Shown here: positions 44,242 to 55,649 of the stretch, one piece after another
How the letters are laid out: every line of letters begins with the position of its first letter
Position numbering within the stretch: position 1 is the stretch's first letter
From: Leucaena leucocephala
Lineage: Eukaryota; Streptophyta; Magnoliopsida; Fabales; Fabaceae
Reading direction: 5' to 3'
DNA: 64,000 bases
NCBI GenBank assembly: GCA_037074615.1
Contig: CM073519.1
Span: 31,641,001 to 31,705,000 of the forward strand
Notes under the pieces: model-generated
Databases searched by the model: none
The model's input: only the letters and a program-made list of their open reading frames with translations
Told to the model about the DNA's origin: nothing
Position numbers and translations under genes: made by a program

Positions 44242-47200
44242 TTTCATATCATATTTTTTCCCTATCTGTATAATATTGATAGAGGAAAGATGTTTGGAAA
44301 GGATTGTGACGATTATAAGAAGGAATGAGAAAGGTTAGATAAGTCTTGAAGAAAGAGAGGGACTAAAATGAAAAGTTTAAAGGTACCATGGTGGAAAATA
44401 AAAGTAGACAAAAGCTTTGGGTCATTAAGTGTAATTATGAAAAGTTGATGGCTTAAAGTGTAATTTTCAAAAGTGCAAGGGCAAAATGGTAATTATTGAA
44501 ACTTGAGCAAAAAATACCCAGGATCAAATTAGTCTCAAATTTTCCCAATAAATAGAGAACATTATTTTGATCAGTCTGATGGAACATAGAATTTTGATTT
44601 GAGGTACCGAAAAATTTATATTAATTTCTAAAGAAAGGAAAATTAATATAGCATCCTCTGGACCTCAGAATTAGATGAAATTTGGCAGTAAATTCTTATA
44701 ATTAATATGAGAATTTATGAAACTAATAGAGCTAAAAAAAGAGTTATGTATAATTTATTAAGGAATTTACAGTGGATTAAAATATCCAATAAATACGTTC
44801 CATGGAATTTCTCAGGAGTTGAGCCCATGAAGGTAGTGGATCATGTAGACGGAAAAAAATGGTGCCTTATAGGCCTAATAATATTTTTAGATAAGTACGT
44901 GGGCTAGGGCTAATAAAGACCAAAAAATATAAAATTATGAAAATACCACTAGTATGCCACTATATTGTGTCATTGAGTCAGAGTTAGACGAAGACCATTT
45001 TGGTCATTTGACTAAGGTTAGACAATCAAGGAGAGTTCCTAAAATAGTTGACCATATTCAGGGAATACTCTGATGATGTGTGAAAATACGATAATGCCCT
45101 TTGAGAAATTAAAGTGAAATCAGACACTGATAAAGGGTCTTGAGAAAATATAGAGAATTTTTATTGGGACCTCTGGATCTCAAAAAATTATGAGACTTTG
45201 TAGAAGATTTATTTTCTATTAGAATGAATTTATAAAAATGTTAGAACCATTAAAAGAGGTGTCTAGCATTTATTTCAAAACTAGGATAATTTAAGGATAT
45301 CGGTATAAGGAAAGTTCCTTGGGATTTGTGACAATTAGCTATTGGACCCAAGGAAGGCATAAGGAAGCACAATATTTTTTCCTAGGGTATCCCAATAAGT
45401 CTCAAAAGTTGTCTGGGAGCCCAAGTTTAATAATGAATAATTTTTTAATTTTTGAAAAAGAAAAGAAAAATAATAAAGTGAGAATTAGGGTTTGCACATG
45501 GTGGGACCCACAAGACCTCACACATCGCATCTAAGATAATGGGAGGAGATGAGTTTTGTCATGTGATCTTATCTCAAGTTGGCTTGGTGGGCAAATTTGA
45601 TGTAAGAGTAATTATGATCCACTAGATCAAATAGTGCATAAAGTGATATTGGCCATTCATTTTCCATGAAATTTCCTATAAATACGCCCATTTTTTTGCA
45701 TAAAACCATGGCCCTTGGAACCCTTGGGGTTGGTGTTGCTCAAATGAAGAGTCAAGCCAAGAAAAAGAAGATTCAAGGTACCAAAGTTCAAGCTAGCTAG
45801 AGATTAAGGTAAGTGATCTATCCTAACTTGTTTTTCTTTGATTTGGGGTCTTGAACTTAGGGTTTTCATGGAAGAAAGTTGATTTTTCTCTAAGGTATTC
45901 CAAAACCTTAGATGAAAGGAGAAAGAAGAAATTAAAGTTAGAGATAAGTGATCGAAGCTTAAACAAGCTAGTTAGGTGATTGGTTGTTAAATCAAGTTGA
46001 TATTCTTGACTTTGTCATGGTTGAACCATTTTAGCATACAGTGTTCATGATATAAGGAGATGGAAGTTCAATGATTTAATGCTTCCAATGAATTCATATG
46101 ATGATTTTGTATATAATTGGATAGGTTTTGAACCTTGGAAGCATTGGAATTCCAAGTTATAGTTTTTGAAGTTCTTCTCTATTACTATTAATTCGTATGA
46201 AGGGTGATTGGAATTTAATGATTTTGATGTTTCTAATGGTTTTAAAATGAAAGGTTGTGGGATAAAGTAGGGAAACAAGTATGGGAAGTATTAGAATCAT
46301 ATGAGAATTTTTGGAGGAATTATGTATATTTTTCAAATCTATCTAGAATAGTGAATAGGAGCTGTAATTTCATGATTCTAAGCTCATAAATGGATTCAAA
46401 AGGTGGAATTGTGTAGGGTAAAGTCAAGACATCAATTGGTTCAAAGGCCAAGTCAATTAGTAAAAATCAAAGGAAGTTATGTTAGTTAAAGAAAGTTTAA
46501 TGTCCAAGGAAGTTAGATTGTAATGGATGGATGATTATGTGTTGTTAGGATTTGATGGTGGACTCCAAGGAGGTAGCCACATATCAAAGGGAAGTGAGAA
46601 AGAAAGAGGCAAGATAAAGTGAAAGAAAGTCAAGTATATGAGGTAGTAAACTTATCCTAAACTTGTATGTATTGAATGTTATGCATGGTTATGCTATGAC
46701 TTTATTGAATTGTGTTGCATATGTTCTTATGATTGAAGCTCTATTTCTATGAGTTCTTTGGCCAATTGTATTTCATATGTTACATGGAAGCAAGCACATT
46801 ACACAATGTTAACACTTTCACAAGAAAGCACAAGTATTTACATTAATGCATACATTGTTTAGTACTGTTTGCTACTGAGATTTTCACATAAATGTCACCC
46901 CCTCCATGTAATCTCAAACCTAGAAGGTTTATGAATGATGAAAGAGGATGATGAAGCATGAAGAGAAGCTAGGGATTAGGTAGTATAAATGTTATGTGAA
47001 GAATTGTTATATGTAATGTTACGATATGACCAATGTAAGTAGTGATGGTCATGATGTAATGAAAAATAGTAAATGCTGAGTTAATTGTATGGAATTTTAT
47101 AGACATTTAGTTAACATGTCAAGCTCCATTTTCACACCAAGAATACCTTATTTCGATGTGTGCACAAAGAGAATGAATTTTCCAAAGTAAGGGACCAGAA

Positions 47201-47522
47201 TCCATTTTCAGAATTTTTGACCAAATGAATAGTGATCTTTGATGAATAAACTGTATTAATTGACTAAGTACTTGGTCTGAAAATTATTTTTTCCTTAAAT
47301 TTCAAGATGTTATCTTCACGTAGCTTTTTGAACCACTTCATTTTAATTTTTCTAGAATTATTTATGATTTTCTGAAGTTTGTCACCGAATCTAGAATACC
47401 ATACGAGTAGTAACTCTAGAAGAGTAAAATTTCAAATTTAGCTAATGGATTTTCAAGGTCTTGTAAGTGATTCTAAATACTACTAAATGGTCCCTAAGAT
47501 GTATGAAAGTAAGGATGTTTCA
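44242..47522 (+). repeat. 3' LTR of decayed Y element
   Basis: About 3.28 kb. It starts TTTCATATC (TG changed to TT) after the purine tract AAGGGAGGTAGAAA (44228-44241) and ends AGGATGTTTCA. A TATAAAT box is at 45677-45683 and a possible leader splice donor (AAG-GTAAGT) near 45807-45813. The frames inside (44707-44907, 45319-45534) are not conserved in other Y LTRs. Confidence 0.85.
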
Positions 47523-48436
47523 AAAGGTCTAAGTAGGTGTCAATAAAAAAACTTTTACTCTGGGGATATATCATAAGATATTGTATTTTGGGTTGGATAT
47601 TTTAAATAAAGATATTCCCATCAATTTGTACATAAACTTTAAAAGACATATATAGTGAAAACTCAGTGATATCTTTAATTTGGGGCTCCTTTATAAATTT
47701 GACTATGTAGTTTATACCCAGGCTAAGTTGGGCATTTTTTCCATATGCTTCTCTTTTTGTAAAACTTTTGAGTATAGAAAAAATGGACATCTACAATTTA
47801 TATCTTAATTTCTTGCAACTCAACACTATAAGTTTTGCTCTGTACTCTTTGTTGCAAATGTGATTATAACATTTATGTTCATGTTGTTCCAAATCTAGAA
47901 AAATATAAATGTAGCTTTTCTTTCATTAAGATATTGGCATATTGCTTTCAAGCTATTATGCAATTATTGGGACACTTCTAATCATTGTCTCAGAAGCTTT
48001 TTCTATTAGACTTGTAATCATTTTTTGTTCTACGTTTAGTTAGACTCTTATGAAGTTGATGTTCTAGAGATCCTTAAAATTAGTGTTAGATACTTTTTAG
48101 TTTTATGCTTGAAATTGAGCTGACAACTCTCCTTGGTATATATGTAACCTTGTTAATTAATCATAAACCATGTAAACAGTTAGGGCAGGTTTATTTTTTC
48201 CCCTGAATCTTGTTTGTTGTTATGAATTATCTAGTATATACTTGCTGGTTGGCTATGAAATGCTGCACAAGGCTTCAATAACCTTTTTTTATATGACATG
48301 ATGATGAATTCTTTAAAAAAAAGAACATGCACTTATTTTATGTACTCTAATTACTTTTTGTTTATAGGATGATTTCTTGAGGTGAAAAGCAACATCCACA
48401 AGTTCTTCCTATTCTCCAAGGGTGCAATCTAATCAG

Positions 48437-48598
48437 GAAGAACTTAACCTATGGTTAGAGATTGTAGGTGGTAAGAAAAATAAGAGCCGCATCTATGGGT
48501 TCAAATCTGAGGCTGAAGATATTGGTTGTGCCTCTCAATGGTCATTTTTTCCCATCAACACAGGGGCCCATACTGATGATGTCAATGAATTGCCGTGA
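48437..48598 (+). pseudogene. Plant En/Spm-type transposase C-terminal fragment
   Basis: The open stretch reads EELNLWLEIVGGKKNKSRIYG, then FKSEAEDIGC, and stops at 48598. LW-E-VGG-KK-RIYG-GS-A is the signature of the plant Ptta/En/Spm transposase family. The upstream exons are not recognisable, and the stretch 47523-48360 may hold introns or decayed sequence. Its place inside a CACTA end supports the call. Confidence 0.7.
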
Positions 48599-48959
48599 AG
48601 ATTACTAGCTTACACAGGCTAGGAGAACCAAGAGATTCGACAACATAATCAATAGATTCTACAATGGCATGAACATCTTCAACAAGGGACAATTATGTCT
48701 GCATTGCAAGGAATGGGTATTAAACTACCTAAGACCTCTACAAATAATACAAATGTGGAAAATGAGAGTTAAGATAAATTAGTTGTGACTTTTTTTTACT
48801 ATATTTATGCTTTAGACTTCTGAGATTTATTTTTATTTATGTCTTTGTTAAACTTTTGACATTTCAAGAATTGAATCATGCTTTTTTATAAATTAATTTA
48901 TATTATTTGGTGCTAAAACAATTGAATTGTCATAACACATATAAAAAAGGCAAAAAAAC

Positions 48960-49447
48960 AAGATTACAAATTTTACCGATGGATTTTTGATAGATTTTTG
49001 TTGCTAAATTATAAATTTATCCACAGAATTTTTGTCACAAATTCTGTGGCTAATTTGCCATAGAAAATTGGTGGCAAGAGACGGATTTTCCATGGAAAAT
49101 TTGCCACATAATTTGTGATGAAAATTTCGTGACTAATTTGCTACGAATTGGTGACGAAATTTTCGTGGCTAATTTACCACCAAATTTACATCATGTATTT
49201 GCCACCAAACTTTCTGTCTCAAATCTATGGCAAATTAGCGATGGATTATCCGTTAGAATTTTTGTCGTTAATTTGGTACGAAAGTAAAAAATTATGTTCT
49301 TAAGGAATTTGACACAGTATTTTTATCGACATAACTATTTTGTTGATAATTTCATCGCTAAATTATTTGCGACAGAATTTTGTCGCTAATTTCTATCGCA
49401 AGCTATTTTAGCAGCAGAATTCCATGGCTAATTTCCATGGATAATTT
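48960..49447. repeat. CACTA subterminal repeats
   Basis: Dense variants of short motifs such as AATTTTCGTGGCTAATTTGCCA in both orientations, ending right at the terminal repeat. This fits transposase-binding subterminal repeats of CACTA elements. Confidence 0.75.
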
Positions 49448-49464
49448 GCTATTTTTTTGTAGTG

Positions 49465-50975
49465 CTTGTTTTTACATGCTTAGTTCTAACTTTGCACATT
49501 TTGCCTTGAGAATTGGTTTGCAACTAAGACTTGCCAGAAGCTCACCCACTTTATTCCACGTACCAACATCGGAGCGAGTTCATCAAGTGAAAAGCAAAGT
49601 TAATGGAGGAGTAAGTGTTGAAAATATTGTAAATATTGTTTAAGAGTGTGTCAAAGAAAGAAGTATTTTTCTAACATGACTCTTGGCTGTGTAAGGGTTT
49701 GTCAAAGAAAGAAGCATATTTCTGACATGACTCTTGAGTCTTGGGGACATATATGTAAAAGGCATGTCCCATGTTCTTCTACAGTCTATAAAAAAATACC
49801 GTTGATGAAAGATTAATAACATATAGTTGTTGAGATCTTTCTCCTTTTACATATTTTGTCCCACTTAGTTATATCATTTTTTGCCAGTTCTATTACCCTA
49901 TATGCTTATAGGACAAGTTCATTTTAATATAGGGAGTGTTGCTTCCTAATTTACTGAAGGGTTATGGATATCTCTAAGGACAGTGTCTTTGGACGCGACT
50001 TGAACTATTTACTTTGTTATTTTGCAGATTTCGCCAACAAACTTAAGAGATATTTCCTACTTGTCTTTATCTCTATATGAGAATTGGAATTTGATGAGAA
50101 GGCAAGGAGGCAAGCCTTATTCTATTGAAAGAGCCGAACCAAAATGTCAAGAACGTTCCTTTGGATGGTATACCAAGCGTACAATCAAACAGAGGGATTG
50201 TCAAGAACTTTATGGTTTATGTCATTCGTGGGAATTAGTATGTCTCTTAATTTCCTTGTAGTAAGTTCTTTAACTAACTTTCATTCAGTTTCTCATGCTC
50301 TTTATGAGGTAATAAACGGTATGAAAAACATCTCACTTTTGTCCAGTGTTAAATTCTTATAATTTTACGATTTACATAAATCCTCCATTTGCATTAGACA
50401 TTGTCTATGGCCTTGGTTGAAAACCATGAATTACTGCATGAGGGAGAGAGGAAGATGCAGTTACTTTATTATTAATGTTATTGACAGTTAATTCATTAAT
50501 GGTTTTATTATTATTATTATTAATTTTGGTTGGATTTGTAAAAGGGGTGGAGGATTTCATATTATATTAAAAAATATAGGATGCGTGAAGTTTTTGAAAA
50601 CATAAATATATGTGTATATGAATAGACCATTTTATATTCTATGTCCATATTTACCTGGTGATTTTACTGACTTTGGTTTACAAAGTTTCTAATTTATTGA
50701 GAAATTGCTAGATATAGTTTGAGATTTAAAAGTGTGAGGTGCCTAAGATGTAGGGTATCTTACAAAATTTATGATTGAAAGAAAATATATATAATATCTA
50801 CAAACCTCATTTTATAATTGTTAAGTGTGTTATGATAAAAATAAAATGGAGGCTTTATTATTTGTTGTTGAGAGTAATCTAACTTATGTGTTGGTTCAAA
50901 CAAATATTTTAAGAGTATGAAAATTTAATCATTTGTCTTGTAGATAGATAAACGTGTTTAATTTTTCATTGTTTA
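49465..50975. other. Unassigned region with a possible small LTR
   Basis: 49616-49851 begins TGTTGAAAAT and ends CTTTTACA with a TATAAAAAAA box near 49787, which is LTR-like, but no matching 5-bp duplication is present. It includes a duplicated segment of about 49 bp (copies near 49648 and 49696, both with GTCAAAGAAAGAAG). Frames at 49380-49643 and 50022-50362 have no recognised domain. The rest shows no feature I can name. Confidence 0.3.
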
Positions 50976-51343
50976 TGCCATATCCTAATTTTCCCTATCT
51001 ATATAATACTGATAGTAGAAAGAGGTTTAGAAAGGATCATGACAAAGATAAGAAGAAATGATAAAGGTTAGAGGAGTATTGAAGGAAGAGAAGGACCTAA
51101 ACGTAAAGTAGAAAAGGTTAAAGGCCAAAAGTTAAAGTAGAAACAAAAGTTGGGCCAAAAGTGGTAATTTCCAAAAGTTAAGGGACTAAAATGTAATTAA
51201 GTAAAAAGTTTAAGGGTAAAATTGTAATTATAGAAAGTTCAGCCCGAAAAGGGTTAGAACTGCCTGAAAATATTTCAGTCCCATATTTCATCAGAAAATA
51301 GAGGAAGATATGCTGGTCAATCTAGCATGACACATAAATTTTA

Positions 51344-51498
51344 GGGAAAAAGACAAGGAAAACTCATTTCAATTCCATAATGACAATATGGGCATCTAAA
51401 TATTTAAAAGAACAGATTGGGTAGGGATCCCAATCTGTCATTTATAAATTTGTGTATAAATACCAAATTACCCTTGAAATAAATGAAGAGTTGTTATG
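51344..51498 (+). repeat. Left terminal inverted repeat of MULE
   Basis: About 155 bp, matching the reverse complement of 56563-56717 with scattered mismatches. It contains a perfect hairpin, CAGATTGGG (51413-51421) with CCCAATCTG (51429-51437); the right repeat keeps the same hairpin with one change. Confidence 0.88.
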
Positions 51499-51923
51499 CC
51501 GTTATCCATTTTCTTTTTGGGGATGCTTCCTTATTCTTTGGTGTGTTCACTTCTCTAAACCCAGCTAGGGGAAACTGAACTTCATCATTTTTCAGAGAAT
51601 AATCTTTGCACCTTTTCTCCTTCCCTTGAGCATCAAGACTTTCACCATCAGAGCTGCTGTCACTTTTGTTTTCACTTCCGTCGTGCTTCATGATTATTGG
51701 TTTCAGAACTTAATTTATTCATCTTCTTTCCATCTTCACTATATTCACCACAATTGATGATTTTAACAGTTACAGATAGACGGCCATCTTCATCACCTAC
51801 ATCTTCAATTTTCTTCAATATATTAAGTCCTCCAACTGCTTCCTGTGCAGATGGTGATCACATAAAGTGAGAACTAAGAGTATCACGATTAGCAATTGCC
51901 ATTGACAGGAGACCTGGTGCATC
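51494..51923 (-). pseudogene. Captured cyclophilin gene fragment (CYP63/CYP95-like)
   Basis: Reading on the minus strand from about 51923, the translation shows GLLSMAIANRDTLSSHF, then after a disrupted stretch LNILKKIEDVGDEDGRLSV, VKIINCGEYSEDGKKMNKL and a Ser-rich SDSSSDGESL tail. This is the C-terminal half of a peptidyl-prolyl isomerase domain followed by the start of an acidic, Ser-rich tail, as in plant nuclear multidomain cyclophilins of the CYP63/CYP95 type. The segment between SHF and LNILKK has a stop and lacks the usual HLD-KHVVFG motif, so it is deleted. It abuts the left terminal repeat of the MULE. It cannot encode an active enzyme. Confidence 0.72.
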
Positions 51924-52503
51924 ATGCTTAAGCCTAGGTGCTTCTCATCTACTCCATACAATTTGTGGCTCTGCATTTCTCAGGGGTTATGTTTGCTTGA
52001 GTTTTGATTTGTAAAAGAAAGACAATGGTAAAGAAGAAGAATCCCCTAGTTTTTATGGATGTCTCTATAGATGGGGACCCTGTTTAAAGGATGGTTTTTG
52101 AGTTGTTCTATGAAAATGATTAATTGGGTCATTTACTATTCTTCTAATGGTATTTACAATTTCATGAATGATTTTTACAACTAAGCTAGCTATATTAGTA
52201 GAACATGCAAAAATCCAGTTCCAATGTGAAGTTGACTGTTAGTACATGATGGATGATCTTTTGGTATTCAATTTATCCTTTTTGTACATAATGTTTACAG
52301 TATAAGAAGTAAATATATAGTGCATAGAATATGATGTATAGTGTTAATGGTTAAAAACAATAGGCTCAAGTGGAATATTAATGTCTGTTTGTCATTTGTT
52401 CATATGTAATGTAATTGTTGTCATGGGTAGGATGATTTTTTGCAAGTGGACTAAGTTACGTAGTCAATGTCATCAATGAAATTGTGCAGTACGTTATGAC
52501 TAT
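51924..52503. other. MULE interior, no gene recognised
   Basis: About 580 bp between the cyclophilin piece and the minisatellite. The translation shows no domain I recognise. It may be intron or intergenic DNA taken up with the gene pieces. Confidence 0.4.
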
Positions 52504-53605
52504 AAGTTGCAAATCCCATTGTGAGACATACAAATCCTATTATTGAAGTTATAAATATCATAGCAGGAGTTGCAAACCTTATTAGTAGAGTAGCATACTA
52601 ACTGCATTAGTTACGGACTTCATAAAATGAGTTACAAATTCAATTATTAGACTTGCAAATCCAATTGTGGGACTTGCAAATATCATTGTTCAATTAGTTA
52701 TAAATACTATTGTAGAAGTTGTAAATTCTATTGTGGAAGTTGCAAATATCGTTGGGGAAGTTGCAAGTTTCCATTATCGGAGTTACAAATGCCATTGAGG
52801 AAGTTACAAATTCCAGTGTCAGAGTTGCAAATCCAATTATGGAAGTTGTAAATCCAATTGTGGCAGTTGCAAATACTATTGTTGGAGGTACAAATACCAT
52901 TGTGAAATTTGTAAATCCCATTGTCAGAGTTGCAAATCCAATTGTAGTAGTTCTAAATCCAATTGTGGGACTTGCAAATATCATTATGCAATTAGTTACA
53001 AGTACTATTATGGAAGTTGTAAATCTCATTGTGGGAGTTGCAAATCCTATTATGGAACTTGCAAATACCATTGTCAGAGTTGTAAATCCAATTGTAGAAG
53101 TTGTAAATCCAATTATGAAAGTTACAAATACTATTGTCAGAGTTGCAAATACCATTGTGGAAGTTATAAATCCTATTGTCAGAGTTGTAAATCCAATTGC
53201 AGCAGTTCTAAATCCAATTGTGGGACTTGCAAATATCATTGTGCAATTAGTTGCAAATACCATTGTGGAAGTTGTAAATCATATTATGGGAATTGCAAAT
53301 ACTATTGTCACAGTTGTAAATCCCATTGTGAAAGTTGTAAATCCTATTGTCAGAGTTATAAATCCAATTGTGGCAGTTCCAAATCCAATTGTGGGACTTA
53401 CAAATATCATTGTACAATTAGTTACAAATACCATTATGGAAGTTGTAAATCCTATTGTGGGAGCTGTAAATACCATTGTGAGAGTTACAAATACCATTGT
53501 CGGAGTTGCAAATATCATTTTGAGCGATGCAAACCTAATGCATTACTTGTGGACAGCATTGAACGAGTTACAAATACCATCTGTACATAGTCATTACAAA
53601 ATTTA
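52504..53605. repeat. 21-bp minisatellite inside the MULE
   Basis: Roughly 50 diverged copies of a 21-bp unit close to AGTTGTAAATCCAATTGTNNN, some extended by three bases (ATTAGTTGCAAAT). A higher-order block (CAGTTCTAAATCCAATTGTGGGACTTGCAAATATCATT...) recurs near 52946, 53204 and 53375 and, in part, near 52652. Because the period is a multiple of three and the unit lacks stops, both strands stay open: a 291-codon plus frame (52731-53606) with heptads like VVNPIVR, and a 189-codon minus frame. These are by-products of the repeat, not convincing genes. Confidence 0.88.
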
Positions 53606-53749
53606 GTCATAGTCATTAGAAAGTTTAACACTACAAATGTCGTACAGAGAAATGTTATTGCATAAGTTGCAACATCAGTTGATCAATGAATGAACTTTCC
53701 AAAAATGAAACATTACAAAAATTAGACATTACAACAATTTAAACATCAT
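53606..53749. other. MULE interior, spacer
   Basis: Short stretch between the minisatellite and the laccase piece; nothing recognised. Confidence 0.4.
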
Positions 53750-54330
53750 CTAGATCAGGTTGTGGCATATTTGTGGGAGGGTGTGGTGAGGATTCTTGAT
53801 CTCATTTTCCATTCTCCACAATAAACATCATTCCTAGTCCCCATGACTGGTGTATGTCAATGTGATAGGGCATATAGCATATCCCTACAGAAAAATGATA
53901 GAAACATTAAACCAAATAGCTAAAAAGACAAATAAGATAGATGTTTTACATTTTTATACATGGATTATTAGCAACAAATTGAATCGATGCCCATCCACCC
54001 ATTGGAACTCCGAGTGTACTCATGTAAGGGGGATCCACTAAGTTGAATTTTGCAGTTTGTGGGTTATAATTCCATGTGCCATAACCTATGACATAAAAGC
54101 TGTGACCATGAAAATATATTGGGTGATTTTCAGTGTTTACTGTACCAGTGTCCTGCAGAATTTTTTGCACCTTACTGCCATATTCAAGGACCTTTGTTCT
54201 GGTCCCATTCAATGACTATGTATCATAACGAATTTTATTAGGTCCCCTATATACAAAGTCATAGAGCTTTAGGGTGCATCAGGAGAATCTTCAGTATATG
54301 ATCCATTTATCTTCCTATAATAAGCTTCCA
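53750..54330 (-). pseudogene. Captured laccase gene fragment with intron
   Basis: Minus-strand reading gives the last part of a plant laccase (multicopper oxidase). In order: a broken PDAPLK-like YDFV-RGPN region with several stops (54213-54330), then NGTRTKVLEYGSKVQ, QDTGTVNTENHPIYFHGHSF, GYGTWNYNPQTAKFNLVDPP and GGWASIQFVANNP (53960-54212). A 75-bp intron follows (GT at 53959, AG at 53885), then YHIDIHQSWGLGMMFIVENG before a stop. The copper-ligand motif HCH of the last exon is altered (Cys to Tyr, first His to Pro), so no activity is expected. The intron shows the capture was from genomic DNA, not mRNA. Laccases oxidise phenolics in the cell wall; this copy is only a relic. Confidence 0.85.
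53885..53959 (-). other. Retained intron in captured laccase
   Basis: On the minus strand the exon ends CCAT, followed by GTATAA...TTTTTCTGTAG and then GGATATGC. The phase restores the NP-(G)-I-W-YM-CH pattern of laccases apart from substitutions. The position between the VADNP and MHCH motifs is where laccase exons meet. Confidence 0.7.
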
Positions 54331-54560
54331 GAATTGACAGCTTGGGCTAATTGAAACTTATATATTTCATTAATAATTCTTAACATATAGGTCCTCCTAG
54401 TAATCACATCAATTTTATGGACATTTGAAATGTTAGGAAAAAAACACATATGAGAGAAAAAAAGGAAAATGGGAGACAAAATCGTTAAGTACAAGCAGTT
54501 ATAAGTTATGATATATTATGTTAGAAGAGCAGTTATTTTTAGTCAGGTATGTTTATAACA

Positions 54561-54815
54561 GGTTGAAGTTATGAATCATTCTGTTTTCTAGGGACTGTTA
54601 CTAAAACCCACTATGAGATAATTTAAAGCAATCTAGATAACAATATATCATATTCTTCATCATGATCAAATTGTAGTATTGTTTGCTATCTCATATACCA
54701 TTAGTAGAGCAATTGTAGATGGGGCATGGATGACCATTAATGGTATATGCATCAGTCTTGGAGGAGCTCCTCCACTTGCTAAAGCGGCTTGTCAATATGT
54801 ACAAGGCCCTTTAGC
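54561..54815 (+). repeat. Duplicated unknown segment in MULE, copy 1
   Basis: About 255 bp that recurs in direct orientation at 55391-55649 with around 10 percent differences. Copy 1 has an open stretch within 54679-54885 reading AIVDGAWMTINGICISLGG and APPLAKAACQYVQGPL, which looks exon-like but matches no family I recognise. In copy 2 a one-base insertion near 55584 (ATCTAGTC for ATCAGTC) breaks the frame. It may be a third captured gene piece. Confidence 0.6.
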
Positions 54816-55390
54816 TAATATTCCCCTGCCATTATTCTATCCAAGTCAAAATATCAGCATTATAGTTATAAAAATACCTAAATAAATAATATAAATTCAA
54901 AAGCATAGGAAGGAGATGGTATCTCTTTGAAAACTTGGGTTCAATTCTTTATGGGAATATCTTTAACATTACCTAGTATGATTGTTTGCTCTTACTGGTC
55001 TCTCTATGGGTTGATTTATTTTTATGGAAGAAAATAGGAAAAACAGGGATCATGTAGTTTCTCTCTTCTATTTGTCAGCTTTCATGATTCCACTAGCGTG
55101 GATTGGTGATTATAAGGTGTTGGGAAAGTGATTATTCAACACAACCCCATTGGTGGGGGGAGATTTTAGTGTAACTTTCTTTGTTTTATTATCTTTTTTT
55201 TCTCTCTCAACCTCTGCTGTCAACATCTTGTGTTGCAAATTATATTATTTGAGTCATGATATAGATGACACACATGCTTATAAACATGTTTTACACCTAA
55301 AATCCCCACAATCTGCTACACTCTTTCTATTCTAATCGCTTAACCCTATCTTCCTCCTAATCCTAAATGCAAAGTCACTTTGACAGCAGA

Positions 55391-55649
55391 GGTTAAAGTT
55401 ATGAAATCATTTTGTTTTATAGGGATTGTTATTAAAACCCACTGTGAGATAATTTAAAGTAATTTAGATAACAATATATCATATTATTCATCATAATCAG
55501 ATTGTAGTATTGTTTGCTATCTCATATACCATTAGTGGAGCAATTATAGATGGAGCATGGATGACCATTAATGGTATATGCATCTAGTCTTGGAGGAGCT
55601 CTTTCACTTGCTAAAGTGGCTTGTTAAATCTGTACAAGATCTTTTGCAT
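55391..55649 (+). repeat. Duplicated unknown segment in MULE, copy 2
   Basis: Direct repeat of 54561-54815, about 830 bp downstream, with a frame-breaking base insertion and other substitutions. The intervening 54816-55390 and the following 55650-56562 hold no recognised gene. Confidence 0.6.

Larger units (their letters stand above)
38569..47522 (+). mobile_element. Decayed Gypsy Y element with one full LTR
   Basis: The plus-strand order is: last 309 bp of the 5' LTR (38569-38877), PBS TGGTATCAGAGC (38881-38892), a degraded interior to about 44228, a purine tract, and a 3' LTR at 44242-47522. The 5' LTR end matches 47219-47522 with many substitutions, so the element is old. The left side is truncated, so no TSD can be checked. 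The interior ends with TTTTGAGGACAAAATTTATT and a purine tract, the usual sequence after a plant Gypsy pol. Confidence 0.87.
47523..49464 (+). mobile_element. Right end of a CACTA (En/Spm) transposon
   Basis: The right border is GCTATTTTTTTGTAGTG (49448-49464), the inverse of a CACTACAAAAAAATAGC terminus, the diagnostic CACTA end. Inside it, about 48960-49447, are many short direct and inverted copies of motifs such as ATTTTCGTGGCTAATTTG and GCCA/TGGC variants, the subterminal repeats to which CACTA transposases bind. A transposase-like C-terminus lies further left. No left terminus was found, so the element is truncated, probably by the Y insertion that ends at 47522. Confidence 0.82.

Noticed and set aside
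49616..49851. Small Copia solo LTR
   Set aside because: It starts TG and ends CA and has a TATA-like box, but the flanking 5 bp (GTAAG and TATTT) do not match, so it is only mentioned as a possibility.
52731..53606. 291-codon frame as a real repeat-protein gene
   Set aside because: It is a by-product of a 21-bp repeat without stop codons; the opposite strand is open as well, and there is no sign of a promoter or conserved non-repeat domain.
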